This document shows, piece by piece, positions 24,510-34,201 of a stretch of 43,350 nt of DNA. A program made the position numbers and the translations under genes. The notes under the pieces are model-generated. The model saw only the letters and a list, made by a program, of their open reading frames with translations, made no database searches and was not told the origin of the DNA. Source of the DNA: Nitrospirota bacterium (GTDB taxonomy: Bacteria; Nitrospirota; Nitrospiria; JACQBW01); assembly GCA_016178585.1 (NCBI GenBank), contig JACOTA010000027.1:1-43350 (forward strand). The letters are read 5' to 3'. How positions within the stretch are numbered: the stretch's first letter is position 1; every line of letters starts with the position of its first letter.

Positions 24510-27500
24510 ATGGCTCAAAAGCGTAAAATAGTCCATATTACCTTCTTAATTGGCCTATTGACGATTTCAGTTATTTTTACAATATCCAAACTATTTTCTG
24601 CCACTCCTTCATTAACCATCGTTTCCGTCGGTAACGAACCCCGTGGAGGGGCCTATAACCCCTCGACCGGCAAAGGAGTGGAGTCAAACCACAACAGCAA
24701 TACCATAACCATTATCAACGCGACCAACTTTACCGTAACCAATGTCACGGTCGGTTCTCATCCCTACGGCGTCGCTATCAATAACAGCACAAACAAAGCC
24801 TATATCGCCAACGAACAATCCGATACGGTCAGTGTCATTACCCTCTCCAATAATACGGTATCAGCAACAATTTCTGTTGGAAACAACCCGAGAGGGATTG
24901 CTGTCAACGCGACTACCGATGTGGGAGTCGTTGCCAACTCCAAAGCGGATACGATCTCTATCTTAAATCTTGCCAATAATAGTGTCACGGCGACCGTCGC
25001 TGTAGGAACCGATCCGGAAGGGGTGGTGATTAATCCCTCGAATAATAGCGCTTATGTTACCAATTACGGCTCCAATACGGTATCGGTCATCAATCTGGTC
25101 AATAATACCGTATCCGCTACGATTCCAGTCGGAACCGGACCATTAGGGATTGATATCAATACCACGATTTCACGAATTATGGTCGCCAACCACTTTTCCA
25201 ACACCGTGAGCGTGATAAATCCGTCTACAAACGCCGTTTCAGCCACAATCAATGTCGGTCTGGCTCCATTTGGAGTAGCTATTAACTCCAGCACCGGCCT
25301 GGCCTATGTATCCAATGAATATTCCGACTCGGTCTCGGTAATTAATATGTCAACTAATGCGATCACCGCGACTTATGCGGCAGGACAAAATCCAGAAGGA
25401 ATCGCGGTCGTCCCTAGCCTTAGCCTTCTCTTTGTCGTCAACGACAAGGGAAATCAGGTTTATATCATCAATCTGGCCAATCCTCCAACAACTTCTCCCT
25501 CTCCTACTGGAACCGATCCCGAAGGAGTGGTCGTCGATCCGTCAACCAACACGGCAATCACCACGAATTCCAAATCGAATAATCTTTCGGTCATTAACCT
25601 GACAACCTCGACCCTGATCACAACGATACCGGTAGGCAAAGGTCCTCAGGATGTCGCGTTGAACCCAAACACCAACAAATTAGTAACAGCCAACTCCAGA
25701 GATAATACCGCGACGATTATCGACTATCCGACCCGAACGGTCTTGGCAACCGTCTCTGTTGGCAACAGACCCAAATCGGTAGCCATCGATCCGGGATTAA
25801 ACCTCGCCGCGGTTGCCAATGAACTGGATGGCACCTTAAGCCTGATTAATCTGGGGAGCTATTCGGTGACGGCCACCATTTCCACGGGATCTCATCCTAC
25901 GGATATCGCGATCAATCCGACCACCCATATCGCCGTGGTGGCAAACAAAAAAACCGACCTGGTCACGATCATCAACCTTCAAACGCAAACAACGGTAACA
26001 ACCCTAGCGGTAGGAAAAGATCCGGTCTCGGTATCGATCAACCCGAATACCAATAGTGCCGTGGTTGCCAATCAGAAATCTAACAGCGTCTCGATCATCA
26101 ACTTAAACACCAACACCGTCACAACGACGATTTCGGGAATTGTAAACCCGATCGGATCAGACATTAACCCATCGACCAATATCGCGGTAATCATTAGCCA
26201 TGAAGCGACGACCCTGACTTTAATTGATCTCTCAACCAACACGAAAAGCTCAACCTTAAGCGGCGCCGGACCCGATCCGGAAGATGTCGCGATCAACCCG
26301 AATACCAATATCGCGGTCGTCACCAATGAAACCGGCCTGGGCGTCAGCCTGATTCAACTCCCTAATTCGGTCCCGGTCTTAACCACCCTCTCTCCCAATT
26401 CCACGACGGCAGGAGGGCCGGGTTTCACGCTCACCTTAAACGGGAGCAAGTTCGTTACCACATCGACTCTGACCTTTAGTAACTTAACAATCACCCCCCA
26501 GTTTATCAGCACCACCCAGCTGTCAGCCACGATTCCAGCGTCGGCGCTTACCACAGCCGGATCGGCAACGGTCAAGGTAACCAACCCGGCGCCGGGCGGG
26601 GGAACGTCCAACAGTTTAATCTTTACAATCATTCAGGCTTTGCCGTCGATCGGTTCGATCACCCCCAGTTCAGCGACTGCCGGGAGCTCAAGCTTCCAAA
26701 TGATTATAACCGGAAGCAATTTCGCAACGACTTCCACAATCAATTTCAGCGGAACGACTCTAACAGCGGTATTTGTCTCCACCAGTCAATTAAACGTCAC
26801 CATTCCGGCTTCTTCCATAGTTGCCGCCGGAATTTATCCGGTTAAAGTGGTCAACCCCGGAGGATTGAATTCCAACAGCGTAAATTTTACGGTGAATAAT
26901 CCAGGTCCAACGATTACGGGATTTACACCGACCAGTGGAACGGTGGGAACAGTCGTCACCATTACCGGATCAAATTTTGCCACGGTTGTATCCAATGACA
27001 AAGTCTATTTTAATGGAACCCCGGCAATTATTACTTCGGGTAATGCGACTCAAATCACCACCTCGGTTCCTCTGGGAACCACCACTGGCCCGATCTTTCT
27101 AACAACACCGTTGGGGAGTACAACATCCGCAACATCGTTTACGATACAACCGCGAAAAGATTACCAAATGATCGTCAATCCTGGTTCAGCCAGCAGTGTC
27201 CAGGGAACAAGCGTCTCCTATATTGTAAGTCTGCAAAGCATCGGTGCCGAAGCATTTTCAGAACCGGTAGGGTTATCTATCTCTAATCTGCCGGCAGGGA
27301 TGACAGCCGTCTTTTCTCCAACGTCTATTTCAATCAGTCAGCCGTCTGTGCTGACCTTAACGTCATCGGCCAGTATCCCGGCGGGCACCTTGACGCTCCT
27401 TGTGCAAGGAACCGCTATCGTGGACGGAAATATCCTGAGCCACACCGCTTCGCTGAGTCTGACCACCCTTGCGTCAGGAGGCACTTCTTTGTCTGGACAG

Positions 27501-30500
27501 ATTCTAGCCACCCGGGACGGCAGGCCGCTAGGAAACGTCAGACTGCGCCTTGGAACCTCGACTTACTATACAGACCCAGCCGGAAACTTCCTGATTCAAA
27601 ATCCTCCGATCGGCACTCAGGTGATGTTGATTGATGGGGATACGGCTAACACCGCGACCTCTGCTTATCCTTCAGCGCTGCCGGTTGAATTTACCGTGAC
27701 TTCAGGCCAGGCCAACACCTTACCGTATCCAATCTACCTTCATGAAATCAGCCAAAACTTTATTCCGATTAATCCGGCAGTCGATACCATTGTTACGGAC
27801 GTAAATGTGCCTGATTTTCAAATGAGGATCCCGGCGGGGGTCAATATCATTGGCTGGGATGGACAGGTCAACACGAAAGTCTCAGTGACCCCCGTGCCGA
27901 TTGACCGGTTACCGATTAAACTGATCCCTGCCGGTATTTACACCCGAACGGTCTATATGTTCTCGTTTGGAAAGCCGGGAGGCGGTCTACCCAGCCAACC
28001 GATTCCCGTGACCTATCCCAACGATTTGCACGGAAACCCCGGAGACCGGATGAATCTCTGGTACTATGACGAATCGGCCAACCCCGATCCCAATTCCCAT
28101 CAATGGAAAATTTACGGACAGGGCACTGTGACACCCGATGGAAGGCAGATTGTTCCCGATCCTGGCGTCGGCATGCCCAAATTCTGCTGTGGCGCAACGT
28201 TTGTTTCTACCTTAGGCAGCGCCTCCAACGTCGGCCCTAATCCCAGTCCACAGGATGGAAAACAACCCAAGGGGGATCCGGTTGATCCATCCACCGGAAA
28301 TTTTACGTTAACTCATACGGATCTTTCGCTTCTAGGTCCGATTCCAATTCTCGCCACCCGGATTCAGCGGAGCCTTGGCGGCCTCTATTATTATGGGACG
28401 TTTGGAATTAACTCGAGCTTCTCGTATGATCTCTTTATGGTGGTTCAGAGTCAGTCTCTTTTGTTGACGTATCCTGATGGAGAGCAATATCGCTTTGCCT
28501 TACAGACCGATGGGACTTATATCAATGGGAATTATCCCTTCTTACGAGGTGCAGTAGCGAGAATTAACTCAGATGGCACCCGATCCGTCCGGTTTAAAGA
28601 TGGAACAACCTATACGTTTGGCGGCTCATACGGCCATCTCATTGAAATACAGGAAAGAAATCATAACGTGGTCAGCATTCATTTAAATACCTACGGATAC
28701 GCAGATCAGATCACAGATAACCTGGGCCACTATCTTCTCATTCAGTATAATACTGGGATCTCATGTTTTTGCATTGATTTAAACGGCAATCCTGTGAACT
28801 TTATTTCGTCGATTGCTGATCATAGCGGCAGGGTTGTCAACTATACATACGCTGCCAACCGCTTAACTACCGTCACAGATCCCAATGGAGGAACGACACA
28901 ATTTACTTACGATAGCGGTTCACGAATTTCCACCATAACCGACGCAAGAGGGATTACCTATCTCACCAATGTGTATGATGGGAATGACCGGGTCATTCGC
29001 CAGACCCAGGCCGATGGAGGGATTTTTCAGTTTTCTTATGATCTTACCGGAAGCGTAGTGGTTCAAACCCACGTCACCGATCCGGATGGAAACACATCGG
29101 TTTATCGGTTTAACAACATGCAGTATGTTTCGCAAAGTACAGATCCTCTAGGACAATCCACGCAAATAAACCGTGCGTTTGGGACCAATCTTCTGTCGTC
29201 CACAACAGATCCATTAGGAAGTGTCACAAGCTATACTTATGATTCAAACGGGAATATCGGGTCCTTGACCGATGCCCTGGGCAATGTGACGCAATACAGT
29301 TACGAACCGGTCTTTAATAAGCCGACTCAAATCACGGATGCTCTTGGTCAAGTTCGGACAATGGGGTATGATTCGAATGGAAATATGACCTCTGTAACCG
29401 ATTCGATGGGGAATACCACCACAATGACCTATAATTCCTTCGGCAAGCTGTTGACTGTGACGGATGCGTTAGGCCAGGTGACGACCTATGGCTACGACGC
29501 AGATCTTAATCTCACGTCCATTACGGATCCTCTAGGAAACAAGACTCAGCGGTTCTATGACCCCCTCTCCCGGCTGACGACTATCATTGATCCCAGAGGA
29601 ATGGGCACAGGGTTTGCGTATGATCCTTTAAACCGAGTTACCCAGATCATTGATTCAGCGGCTGGCAAGACCCAGTTTACCTACGATCCGAACGGGAATC
29701 TTTTAACGGTAACCGATGCCAAGAACCAGACGACCACGTACACCTATGATAATATGGATCGGTTGGCTACCCGAACGGATCCACTGCTGAGGTCAGAGAG
29801 TTATCTTTACGATGGAAATGGGAACTTGACGAAATTTACCGATCGAAAAGGGCAGATAACCACCTTTGGTTATGACAGCCGGAACCGGCGAAATCAATCG
29901 TCTTATGCGGATGGGTCCGTTACTAATTTTTCGTATGATTCCGTGGGAAACATTCAATCCATCACCGATACCGTGTCAAACACCCTTACTTTTGGTTACG
30001 ACACACTAAACCGGTTAATTCAGGAAACAACGTCAATGGGAGGATCGATTTCTTATTTTTACGATGTTTTAGGAAGAAGAATGTCGATGACCGTCGATGG
30101 GCAGTCACCTGTAGGATATAGCTACGATTCGAATAGCCGACTAGTTTCGGTCGCGCAAGGAACTCAAACGGTGTCGATGGCTTATGATGTGCTTGGCCGA
30201 AGAACGGGTCTTGCGTATCCTAACGGAACAAATACCACTTACAATTATGATCCAGCCAGCCGGTTAACTAATATTTTGCATCAAGCAGGGGCCACGACAA
30301 TAGAAAACTTAACATATAATTATGATCCAGCCGGGAATCGCGTCTCATTTGGGAGAAATGGCACACAGGCCCCTTTACCTGCGCCAGTTCAGGCAGCTTA
30401 CGATGCGGCCAACGAGCAGATTCAGTTCAACTCTGGCACAGCTAATCTTTCTTATGATTCAAATGGAAATTTGATTTCCCAATCCGATGCCAATGGAACC

Positions 30501-31421
30501 ACTAACTACACTTGGGATTCCAGGAACCGGCTCATTGGCGTTAATGGGCCAAGTGCCTCCGCAAGCTTTGTTTATGATGCATTAGGAAGAAGAATCAGTA
30601 AAATAATAAATGGAGTCCGTAAGGATTACCAATATGACGGAAATGACATTATCGCAGAAGTCGGTGGCGGCGCGGTGAGTGCAAATTATTTAAGATCGTT
30701 GAAAGTTGATGAACCGTTTATCAGGCAGTCATCGGGCAATGAGTTTTATCATGCCGATGCGTTGGGAAGTATCATGGCGTTAACGGATGCCTCGGGAGTA
30801 ATTTCTACATCTTACGCTTACGAGCCGTTTGGGAAAACAACCCCTACTGGGGCCTCATCAAACCCCTTTCAATTTACCGGCAGAGAAAATGACGGCACCG
30901 GACTTTACTACTACCGTGCTCGTTATTACAGCCCCTCACTCCAAAGATTCATCTCCGAAGATCCGATAGGATTCAGAGGCGGAATTAATAAATATTCTTA
31001 CGTTCTGAATAACCCTCTGAGATTTTACGATCCTTTCGGATTAGATAAAAAGCCTCCGGTCTATGTTCAAGTCTGTGATTTATCCGGTTGTGGCCCTCCA
31101 TTGCCGGTACAAGATCCAAATCTAATCCAATTGCCCACGAATAACCCTAACGAATTAACATTTGGCGCCAGCGTGTGTACGGGTCCAATTTGTACCGATC
31201 AAACAGGCCAAGCTTATAGTGTAGAAAATGGAGAACAGTTCGGAGCATCTTTAGATATACGCTATGGTCCCCCTGCGGAAGGACCATTAACTGAGCAAGG
31301 TTTTCCTGTGAGAGATGAGATCTTGTTGGGAGGTGGTTATGACAGTGGAGGAGGTATTAATCTCCATATTGGTCCGGGACTTGGAACTCCATTTCCTAGG
31401 ACAGTGCCAATTACACATTAA
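24510..31421 (+). CDS. Giant RHS/YD-repeat protein with YVTN propeller region
   Basis: A 2303-residue exported protein. Order: signal or anchor (residues 8-32); about 14 YVTN-type blade repeats of about 42 residues (35-615; e.g. GVAINNSTNKAYIANEQSDT), enough for two seven-bladed propellers; three IPT/TIG domains (about 618-705, 710-798, 800-885); an Ig-like domain (887-990); a carboxypeptidase-regulatory-like domain (990-1060); a linker ending CCGATF; a DUF6531-type start (GDPVDPSTGNFTLTHTDL, about 1255); many YD repeats (about 1390-2100); and the RHS core GLYYYRARYYSPSLQRFISE to NPLRFYDPFGL (about 2126-2180). The last 124 residues are a variable C-terminal tip that I do not recognise. RHS proteins often deliver such tips as toxins; that role is inferred here. 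Confidence 0.88.
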   Translation: MAQKRKIVHITFLIGLLTISVIFTISKLFSATPSLTIVSVGNEPRGGAYNPSTGKGVESNHNSNTITIINATNFTVTNVTVGSHPYGVAINNSTNKAYIANEQSDTVSVITLSNNTVSATISVGNNPRGIAVNATTDVGVVANSKADTISILNLANNSVTATVAVGTDPEGVVINPSNNSAYVTNYGSNTVSVINLVNNTVSATIPVGTGPLGIDINTTISRIMVANHFSNTVSVINPSTNAVSATINVGLAPFGVAINSSTGLAYVSNEYSDSVSVINMSTNAITATYAAGQNPEGIAVVPSLSLLFVVNDKGNQVYIINLANPPTTSPSPTGTDPEGVVVDPSTNTAITTNSKSNNLSVINLTTSTLITTIPVGKGPQDVALNPNTNKLVTANSRDNTATIIDYPTRTVLATVSVGNRPKSVAIDPGLNLAAVANELDGTLSLINLGSYSVTATISTGSHPTDIAINPTTHIAVVANKKTDLVTIINLQTQTTVTTLAVGKDPVSVSINPNTNSAVVANQKSNSVSIINLNTNTVTTTISGIVNPIGSDINPSTNIAVIISHEATTLTLIDLSTNTKSSTLSGAGPDPEDVAINPNTNIAVVTNETGLGVSLIQLPNSVPVLTTLSPNSTTAGGPGFTLTLNGSKFVTTSTLTFSNLTITPQFISTTQLSATIPASALTTAGSATVKVTNPAPGGGTSNSLIFTIIQALPSIGSITPSSATAGSSSFQMIITGSNFATTSTINFSGTTLTAVFVSTSQLNVTIPASSIVAAGIYPVKVVNPGGLNSNSVNFTVNNPGPTITGFTPTSGTVGTVVTITGSNFATVVSNDKVYFNGTPAIITSGNATQITTSVPLGTTTGPIFLTTPLGSTTSATSFTIQPRKDYQMIVNPGSASSVQGTSVSYIVSLQSIGAEAFSEPVGLSISNLPAGMTAVFSPTSISISQPSVLTLTSSASIPAGTLTLLVQGTAIVDGNILSHTASLSLTTLASGGTSLSGQILATRDGRPLGNVRLRLGTSTYYTDPAGNFLIQNPPIGTQVMLIDGDTANTATSAYPSALPVEFTVTSGQANTLPYPIYLHEISQNFIPINPAVDTIVTDVNVPDFQMRIPAGVNIIGWDGQVNTKVSVTPVPIDRLPIKLIPAGIYTRTVYMFSFGKPGGGLPSQPIPVTYPNDLHGNPGDRMNLWYYDESANPDPNSHQWKIYGQGTVTPDGRQIVPDPGVGMPKFCCGATFVSTLGSASNVGPNPSPQDGKQPKGDPVDPSTGNFTLTHTDLSLLGPIPILATRIQRSLGGLYYYGTFGINSSFSYDLFMVVQSQSLLLTYPDGEQYRFALQTDGTYINGNYPFLRGAVARINSDGTRSVRFKDGTTYTFGGSYGHLIEIQERNHNVVSIHLNTYGYADQITDNLGHYLLIQYNTGISCFCIDLNGNPVNFISSIADHSGRVVNYTYAANRLTTVTDPNGGTTQFTYDSGSRISTITDARGITYLTNVYDGNDRVIRQTQADGGIFQFSYDLTGSVVVQTHVTDPDGNTSVYRFNNMQYVSQSTDPLGQSTQINRAFGTNLLSSTTDPLGSVTSYTYDSNGNIGSLTDALGNVTQYSYEPVFNKPTQITDALGQVRTMGYDSNGNMTSVTDSMGNTTTMTYNSFGKLLTVTDALGQVTTYGYDADLNLTSITDPLGNKTQRFYDPLSRLTTIIDPRGMGTGFAYDPLNRVTQIIDSAAGKTQFTYDPNGNLLTVTDAKNQTTTYTYDNMDRLATRTDPLLRSESYLYDGNGNLTKFTDRKGQITTFGYDSRNRRNQSSYADGSVTNFSYDSVGNIQSITDTVSNTLTFGYDTLNRLIQETTSMGGSISYFYDVLGRRMSMTVDGQSPVGYSYDSNSRLVSVAQGTQTVSMAYDVLGRRTGLAYPNGTNTTYNYDPASRLTNILHQAGATTIENLTYNYDPAGNRVSFGRNGTQAPLPAPVQAAYDAANEQIQFNSGTANLSYDSNGNLISQSDANGTTNYTWDSRNRLIGVNGPSASASFVYDALGRRISKIINGVRKDYQYDGNDIIAEVGGGAVSANYLRSLKVDEPFIRQSSGNEFYHADALGSIMALTDASGVISTSYAYEPFGKTTPTGASSNPFQFTGRENDGTGLYYYRARYYSPSLQRFISEDPIGFRGGINKYSYVLNNPLRFYDPFGLDKKPPVYVQVCDLSGCGPPLPVQDPNLIQLPTNNPNELTFGASVCTGPICTDQTGQAYSVENGEQFGASLDIRYGPPAEGPLTEQGFPVRDEILLGGGYDSGGGINLHIGPGLGTPFPRTVPITH

Positions 31422-31502
31422 CCATAGTATGACATTCATAATACTCTAACTTAAACTGATAACAAGAATACAGTCCACTCAAGGTAATAGAGGTTTGATC
31501 AG

Positions 31503-32147
31503 TTGAACAAAAGAATCAATTTTTTTCTGGGTGTGGCAACTTTTTGGGTGTTTTTTGGTTTTATTTTTGTGATTCTATTCGCGTTTATAGAACCAGATGT
31601 TTTTTCTAATTATTTTAGGAATTCTCAATTATTTGTCTTATTTTTTATATTTCCCTCAACTATTTTGTATATTTGGTTGACCATTTTTTATCTAAAAGAG
31701 GCTATTAATAATTATTGTCGGAATCCTTTTTTGAAAACGGCCTTGATAATGGTAATTGGTTATTTGAATGTGCTCACGTTTCCATTTTGTTTTTTTAAAT
31801 TTATTTTGAAAAAATCTTTTTTCACTATTCAAAATCCAATTTCTATTGAGAATAAAATTATTAAAAATAAGTTATTTCAATACAAAACGGTTATAGGATT
31901 CTTGACATTCTTCAACCTAATACTTCCTTTTCTTTTCCAATTTGACCTTTTCAAACATTCCAGGTCTGTTCATATGAGTTTTCTCTTTGAACTGATATTT
32001 AATTTAATTCTTGTATATTTTTATCTTTATCATCTTATTGAAAACAACGATGTTCCAAAAAAGCTTAACTGGGCTATTGGTACTATGGTTCTTGGGTATG
32101 TGTTAATGCCTATTTATTATTTTAAACATATTATAACAACAAAGTAG
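31503..32147 (+). CDS. Six-TM membrane protein, candidate immunity protein
   Basis: A 214-residue, AT-rich gene with six predicted membrane segments (residues about 7-30, 41-65, 78-100, 127-148, 158-180, 188-206). It starts at TTG (31503) with a weak GAGG upstream and lies 81 bases after the RHS stop, the usual place of the cognate immunity gene of a polymorphic toxin. No family is recognised. If it is immunity, the RHS tip would be expected to act at membranes, but nothing in the tip shows this. It differs in base composition from the cobalamin genes. Confidence 0.6.
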   Translation: MNKRINFFLGVATFWVFFGFIFVILFAFIEPDVFSNYFRNSQLFVLFFIFPSTILYIWLTIFYLKEAINNYCRNPFLKTALIMVIGYLNVLTFPFCFFKFILKKSFFTIQNPISIENKIIKNKLFQYKTVIGFLTFFNLILPFLFQFDLFKHSRSVHMSFLFELIFNLILVYFYLYHLIENNDVPKKLNWAIGTMVLGYVLMPIYYFKHIITTK

Positions 32148-32739
32148 GACAGGAAGTACGGCGGCGAGTGGAAAAGCCACTACGATTTCTTATACTTATC
32201 AATATACCGGAAGAGAACAGGATGGCACTGGGCTGTACTATAACAGAGCCCGATATTATGGTCCGTTGGAGTCAAGGTTTTTGAGTGAAGACCCGATTCT
32301 AGCACCTTTTACACCCCTTTCAGTGGGTATGTGTAGAAAAACAAATTTTACGATTTGGACCCTAACCAGAGGTGTTTCAGGAATTAATGTTCAAATGGCT
32401 CAAATGTTAAATCAATATGTTTACACGAAGAATAATCCTGTAAAGTTTAGCGATTCGAGCGGTATGATTTCCGATTCACGGCCTTGTGGAGCACAAATTG
32501 ATAAGTGTGTTGATGAAACCAGAAATACTCCGGCAGGACAATGTACAGGTACTCAATATAGACTTTACTGGGGTGGTGAAAGTGGGGTTTCTCATTGCAA
32601 ACAGGGAATATTTACTGAGAAGTGTCTTATTTTGGATTTGAACGAAGCTATAGCAAATTGTAGGGAATATGGTCCTCTTCCTGATTCCTGCACGAAAGGA
32701 ATGTTGGACTGTATATATACTGATCCGAAAATTCGATAA
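32146..32739 (+). pseudogene. Orphan RHS C-terminal cassette (no start)
   Basis: Directly after the membrane gene an open frame runs 197 codons without a proper start. Its first part is a diverged RHS core end: TGSTAASGKATTISYTYQYT, GREQDGTGLYYNRARYYGPL, ESRFLSEDPI, then YVYTKNNPVKFSDSSG, interrupted by about 40 unrelated residues. The remaining 91 residues form a Cys-rich tip (eight Cys, e.g. CGAQIDKC, CKQGIFTEKC) unlike the tip of the large protein. This is the layout of displaced C-terminal cassettes in RHS loci, which can recombine onto the main gene. A TTG at 32266 could allow some expression. Confidence 0.72.
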
Positions 32740-32754
32740 AGGACATAGCAAGAA

Positions 32755-33609
32755 TTGAAATCATTTCGTAAGAAATTGTCTGACATAATCATTTATGTTT
32801 TTCTTCTGAATGTAGTTTTTATTTCTTATGCTTCAAATAGAGTTAAAACCGATATTGAGAAATGGGAATTAATTGGAAACATTCGAAGCGTTGAAATTAG
32901 AGAAGGACTTAATATGGTCTCGCAGATTTTCTTCAACAAAGATGGAAAACTAATTGATCAAGAACTTTCAATAAAAACACCTAATGAACAGACATGGATA
33001 AAAACTCATACAAAATATACTTATAATTCTTCAGGAAAGTTGTCAGCAAAATTTTCTTACATTGATAATGGTCTGATGGACAAAAAAACACTTTATTCCT
33101 ACAGTAAAAATGGAAAGGAAACAGAAGAAACAACGTATGATTCGAAGGAAGTTTTTTTATTCAAATATGTTTATATATTTAATCCCCAAGGAGATGAAAT
33201 TGAGGGGAAATTTTACAAAAAATCCGATGCTGAAGAGCGTAAGTGGGTTAAATCATATGATGGTAAGGGAAATTTGACTTCTTTAATTTGGTTTAAAACA
33301 GATGGAAGCATTGATTATAAGGTTTTGTACGAATACGATGAAAATAATTATCAAAGTAAGAACTTAATTTACAAGGCCGATGGCTCTCTTGATGAAAGAA
33401 GAGAATATAAGCATGATGGCAAGGGTAATGTCATTGAAGAGATCACCTATAAGTCCGACAATTCAATCCAAGAAAAGAAGGTCTATAAGTACATGTTTGA
33501 CTCAATTGGAAACTGGACCAATAAAATAACGTCAATATTTTCTAATCATTCCGGAAAACTTTCCCCTGATTCCTCTTCGACAACATTTCGGACTATTACT
33601 TATTATTAA
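32755..33609 (+). CDS. Secreted YD/MORN-like repeat protein, possible immunity
   Basis: A 284-residue protein with a signal peptide (residues about 8-26, cleavage near SYA). The mature part consists of roughly seven degenerate repeats of about 22 residues with a Y-x-Y-x-x-x-G-x-x-x-x-E pattern (KYTYNSSGKLSAKFSYIDNG, YEYDENNYQSKNLIYKADGS, YKHDGKGNVIEEITYKSDNS), like YD/MORN-type sheets. The start is TTG at 32755, with AAAGGA about 12 bases upstream. It follows the orphan RHS tip by 15 bases, so a periplasmic immunity role is possible. The gene is AT-rich. Its function is unknown. Confidence 0.55.
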   Translation: MKSFRKKLSDIIIYVFLLNVVFISYASNRVKTDIEKWELIGNIRSVEIREGLNMVSQIFFNKDGKLIDQELSIKTPNEQTWIKTHTKYTYNSSGKLSAKFSYIDNGLMDKKTLYSYSKNGKETEETTYDSKEVFLFKYVYIFNPQGDEIEGKFYKKSDAEERKWVKSYDGKGNLTSLIWFKTDGSIDYKVLYEYDENNYQSKNLIYKADGSLDERREYKHDGKGNVIEEITYKSDNSIQEKKVYKYMFDSIGNWTNKITSIFSNHSGKLSPDSSSTTFRTITYY

Positions 33610-33643
33610 ATCTTAAATAGAATTAGAATCTCCAACTTTATCT

Positions 33644-34023
33644 TTGAAGGACTATATTAAGGTAACTTTAGAGAAAATATACAAAGCATTAAGTCGTTGT
33701 GCTATCGAACTAGATAAATGTGCCGACCTCATTCGTGATAGCCAATTAGAACCAGTGCGGGAGCACATACATCGAATTGGGAGTGCATTAGAAAATATAA
33801 ATGAAATTCGAATGGAAATAATTAAACTGGAACCACTCCTGTTACTAATTATAACAGAATTTACGGAAACCTAATTATTGAAGTTGAAAATTTATGTAAA
33901 ATCAACAATCCTCGTCAAGCAATCCAACAGCTAAAGGATTTTATTAAAATTCGACCAGGAAAAAATTTTGAGAAAATGGCGAGAAAAGAACTTGCTTTAA
34001 TTAAATCACGATTTGGAATCTGA
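33644..34023 (+). pseudogene. Small helical protein gene, apparently frameshifted
   Basis: From TTG 33644 a 76-residue helical product is read (ITLEKIYKALSRC-like start, then HIHRIGSALENINEIRMEII). Its last residues (LLLLIITEFTET) look out of frame. A second frame continues without stop to TGA at 34021-34023 and reads NYNRIYGNLIIEVENLCK, then AIQQLKDFIKIRPG and ELALIKSRFGI, which looks like genuine protein. The two halves probably form one gene of about 125 residues broken by a frameshift near 33825-33845. It could be a decayed immunity gene. Confidence 0.5.
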
Positions 34024-34190
34024 GAAAATGACGGCACCGGGCTTTGTCTATGATCCTTATAAACCGGGTAACACAAATTATCGATGCGGCAGCGGGGACG
34101 ACCCAGTTTACCTATGATCCCAACAGAAATCTTTTGTTGGTAACTGATGCCAAAAATCAAACCACGATATATACCTATGACAAGAGGAAG
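34020..34190 (+). pseudogene. Chimeric RHS fragment
   Basis: The bases TGAGAAAATGACGGCACCGG match the RHS core end of the large gene (near 30884). They are fused directly to a stretch matching its YD repeats near 29612-29750 (GTATGATCCTTTAAACC-like, then CCCAGTTTACCTA, then GATGCCAAAAATCAAACCAC). The order is reversed relative to the intact gene, so at least one deletion or recombination event made it. Reading frames of the two parts differ and no start is present. It marks past RHS cassette exchange at this site. Confidence 0.75.
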
Positions 34191-34201
34191 AGGCAGTGGA
34201 A

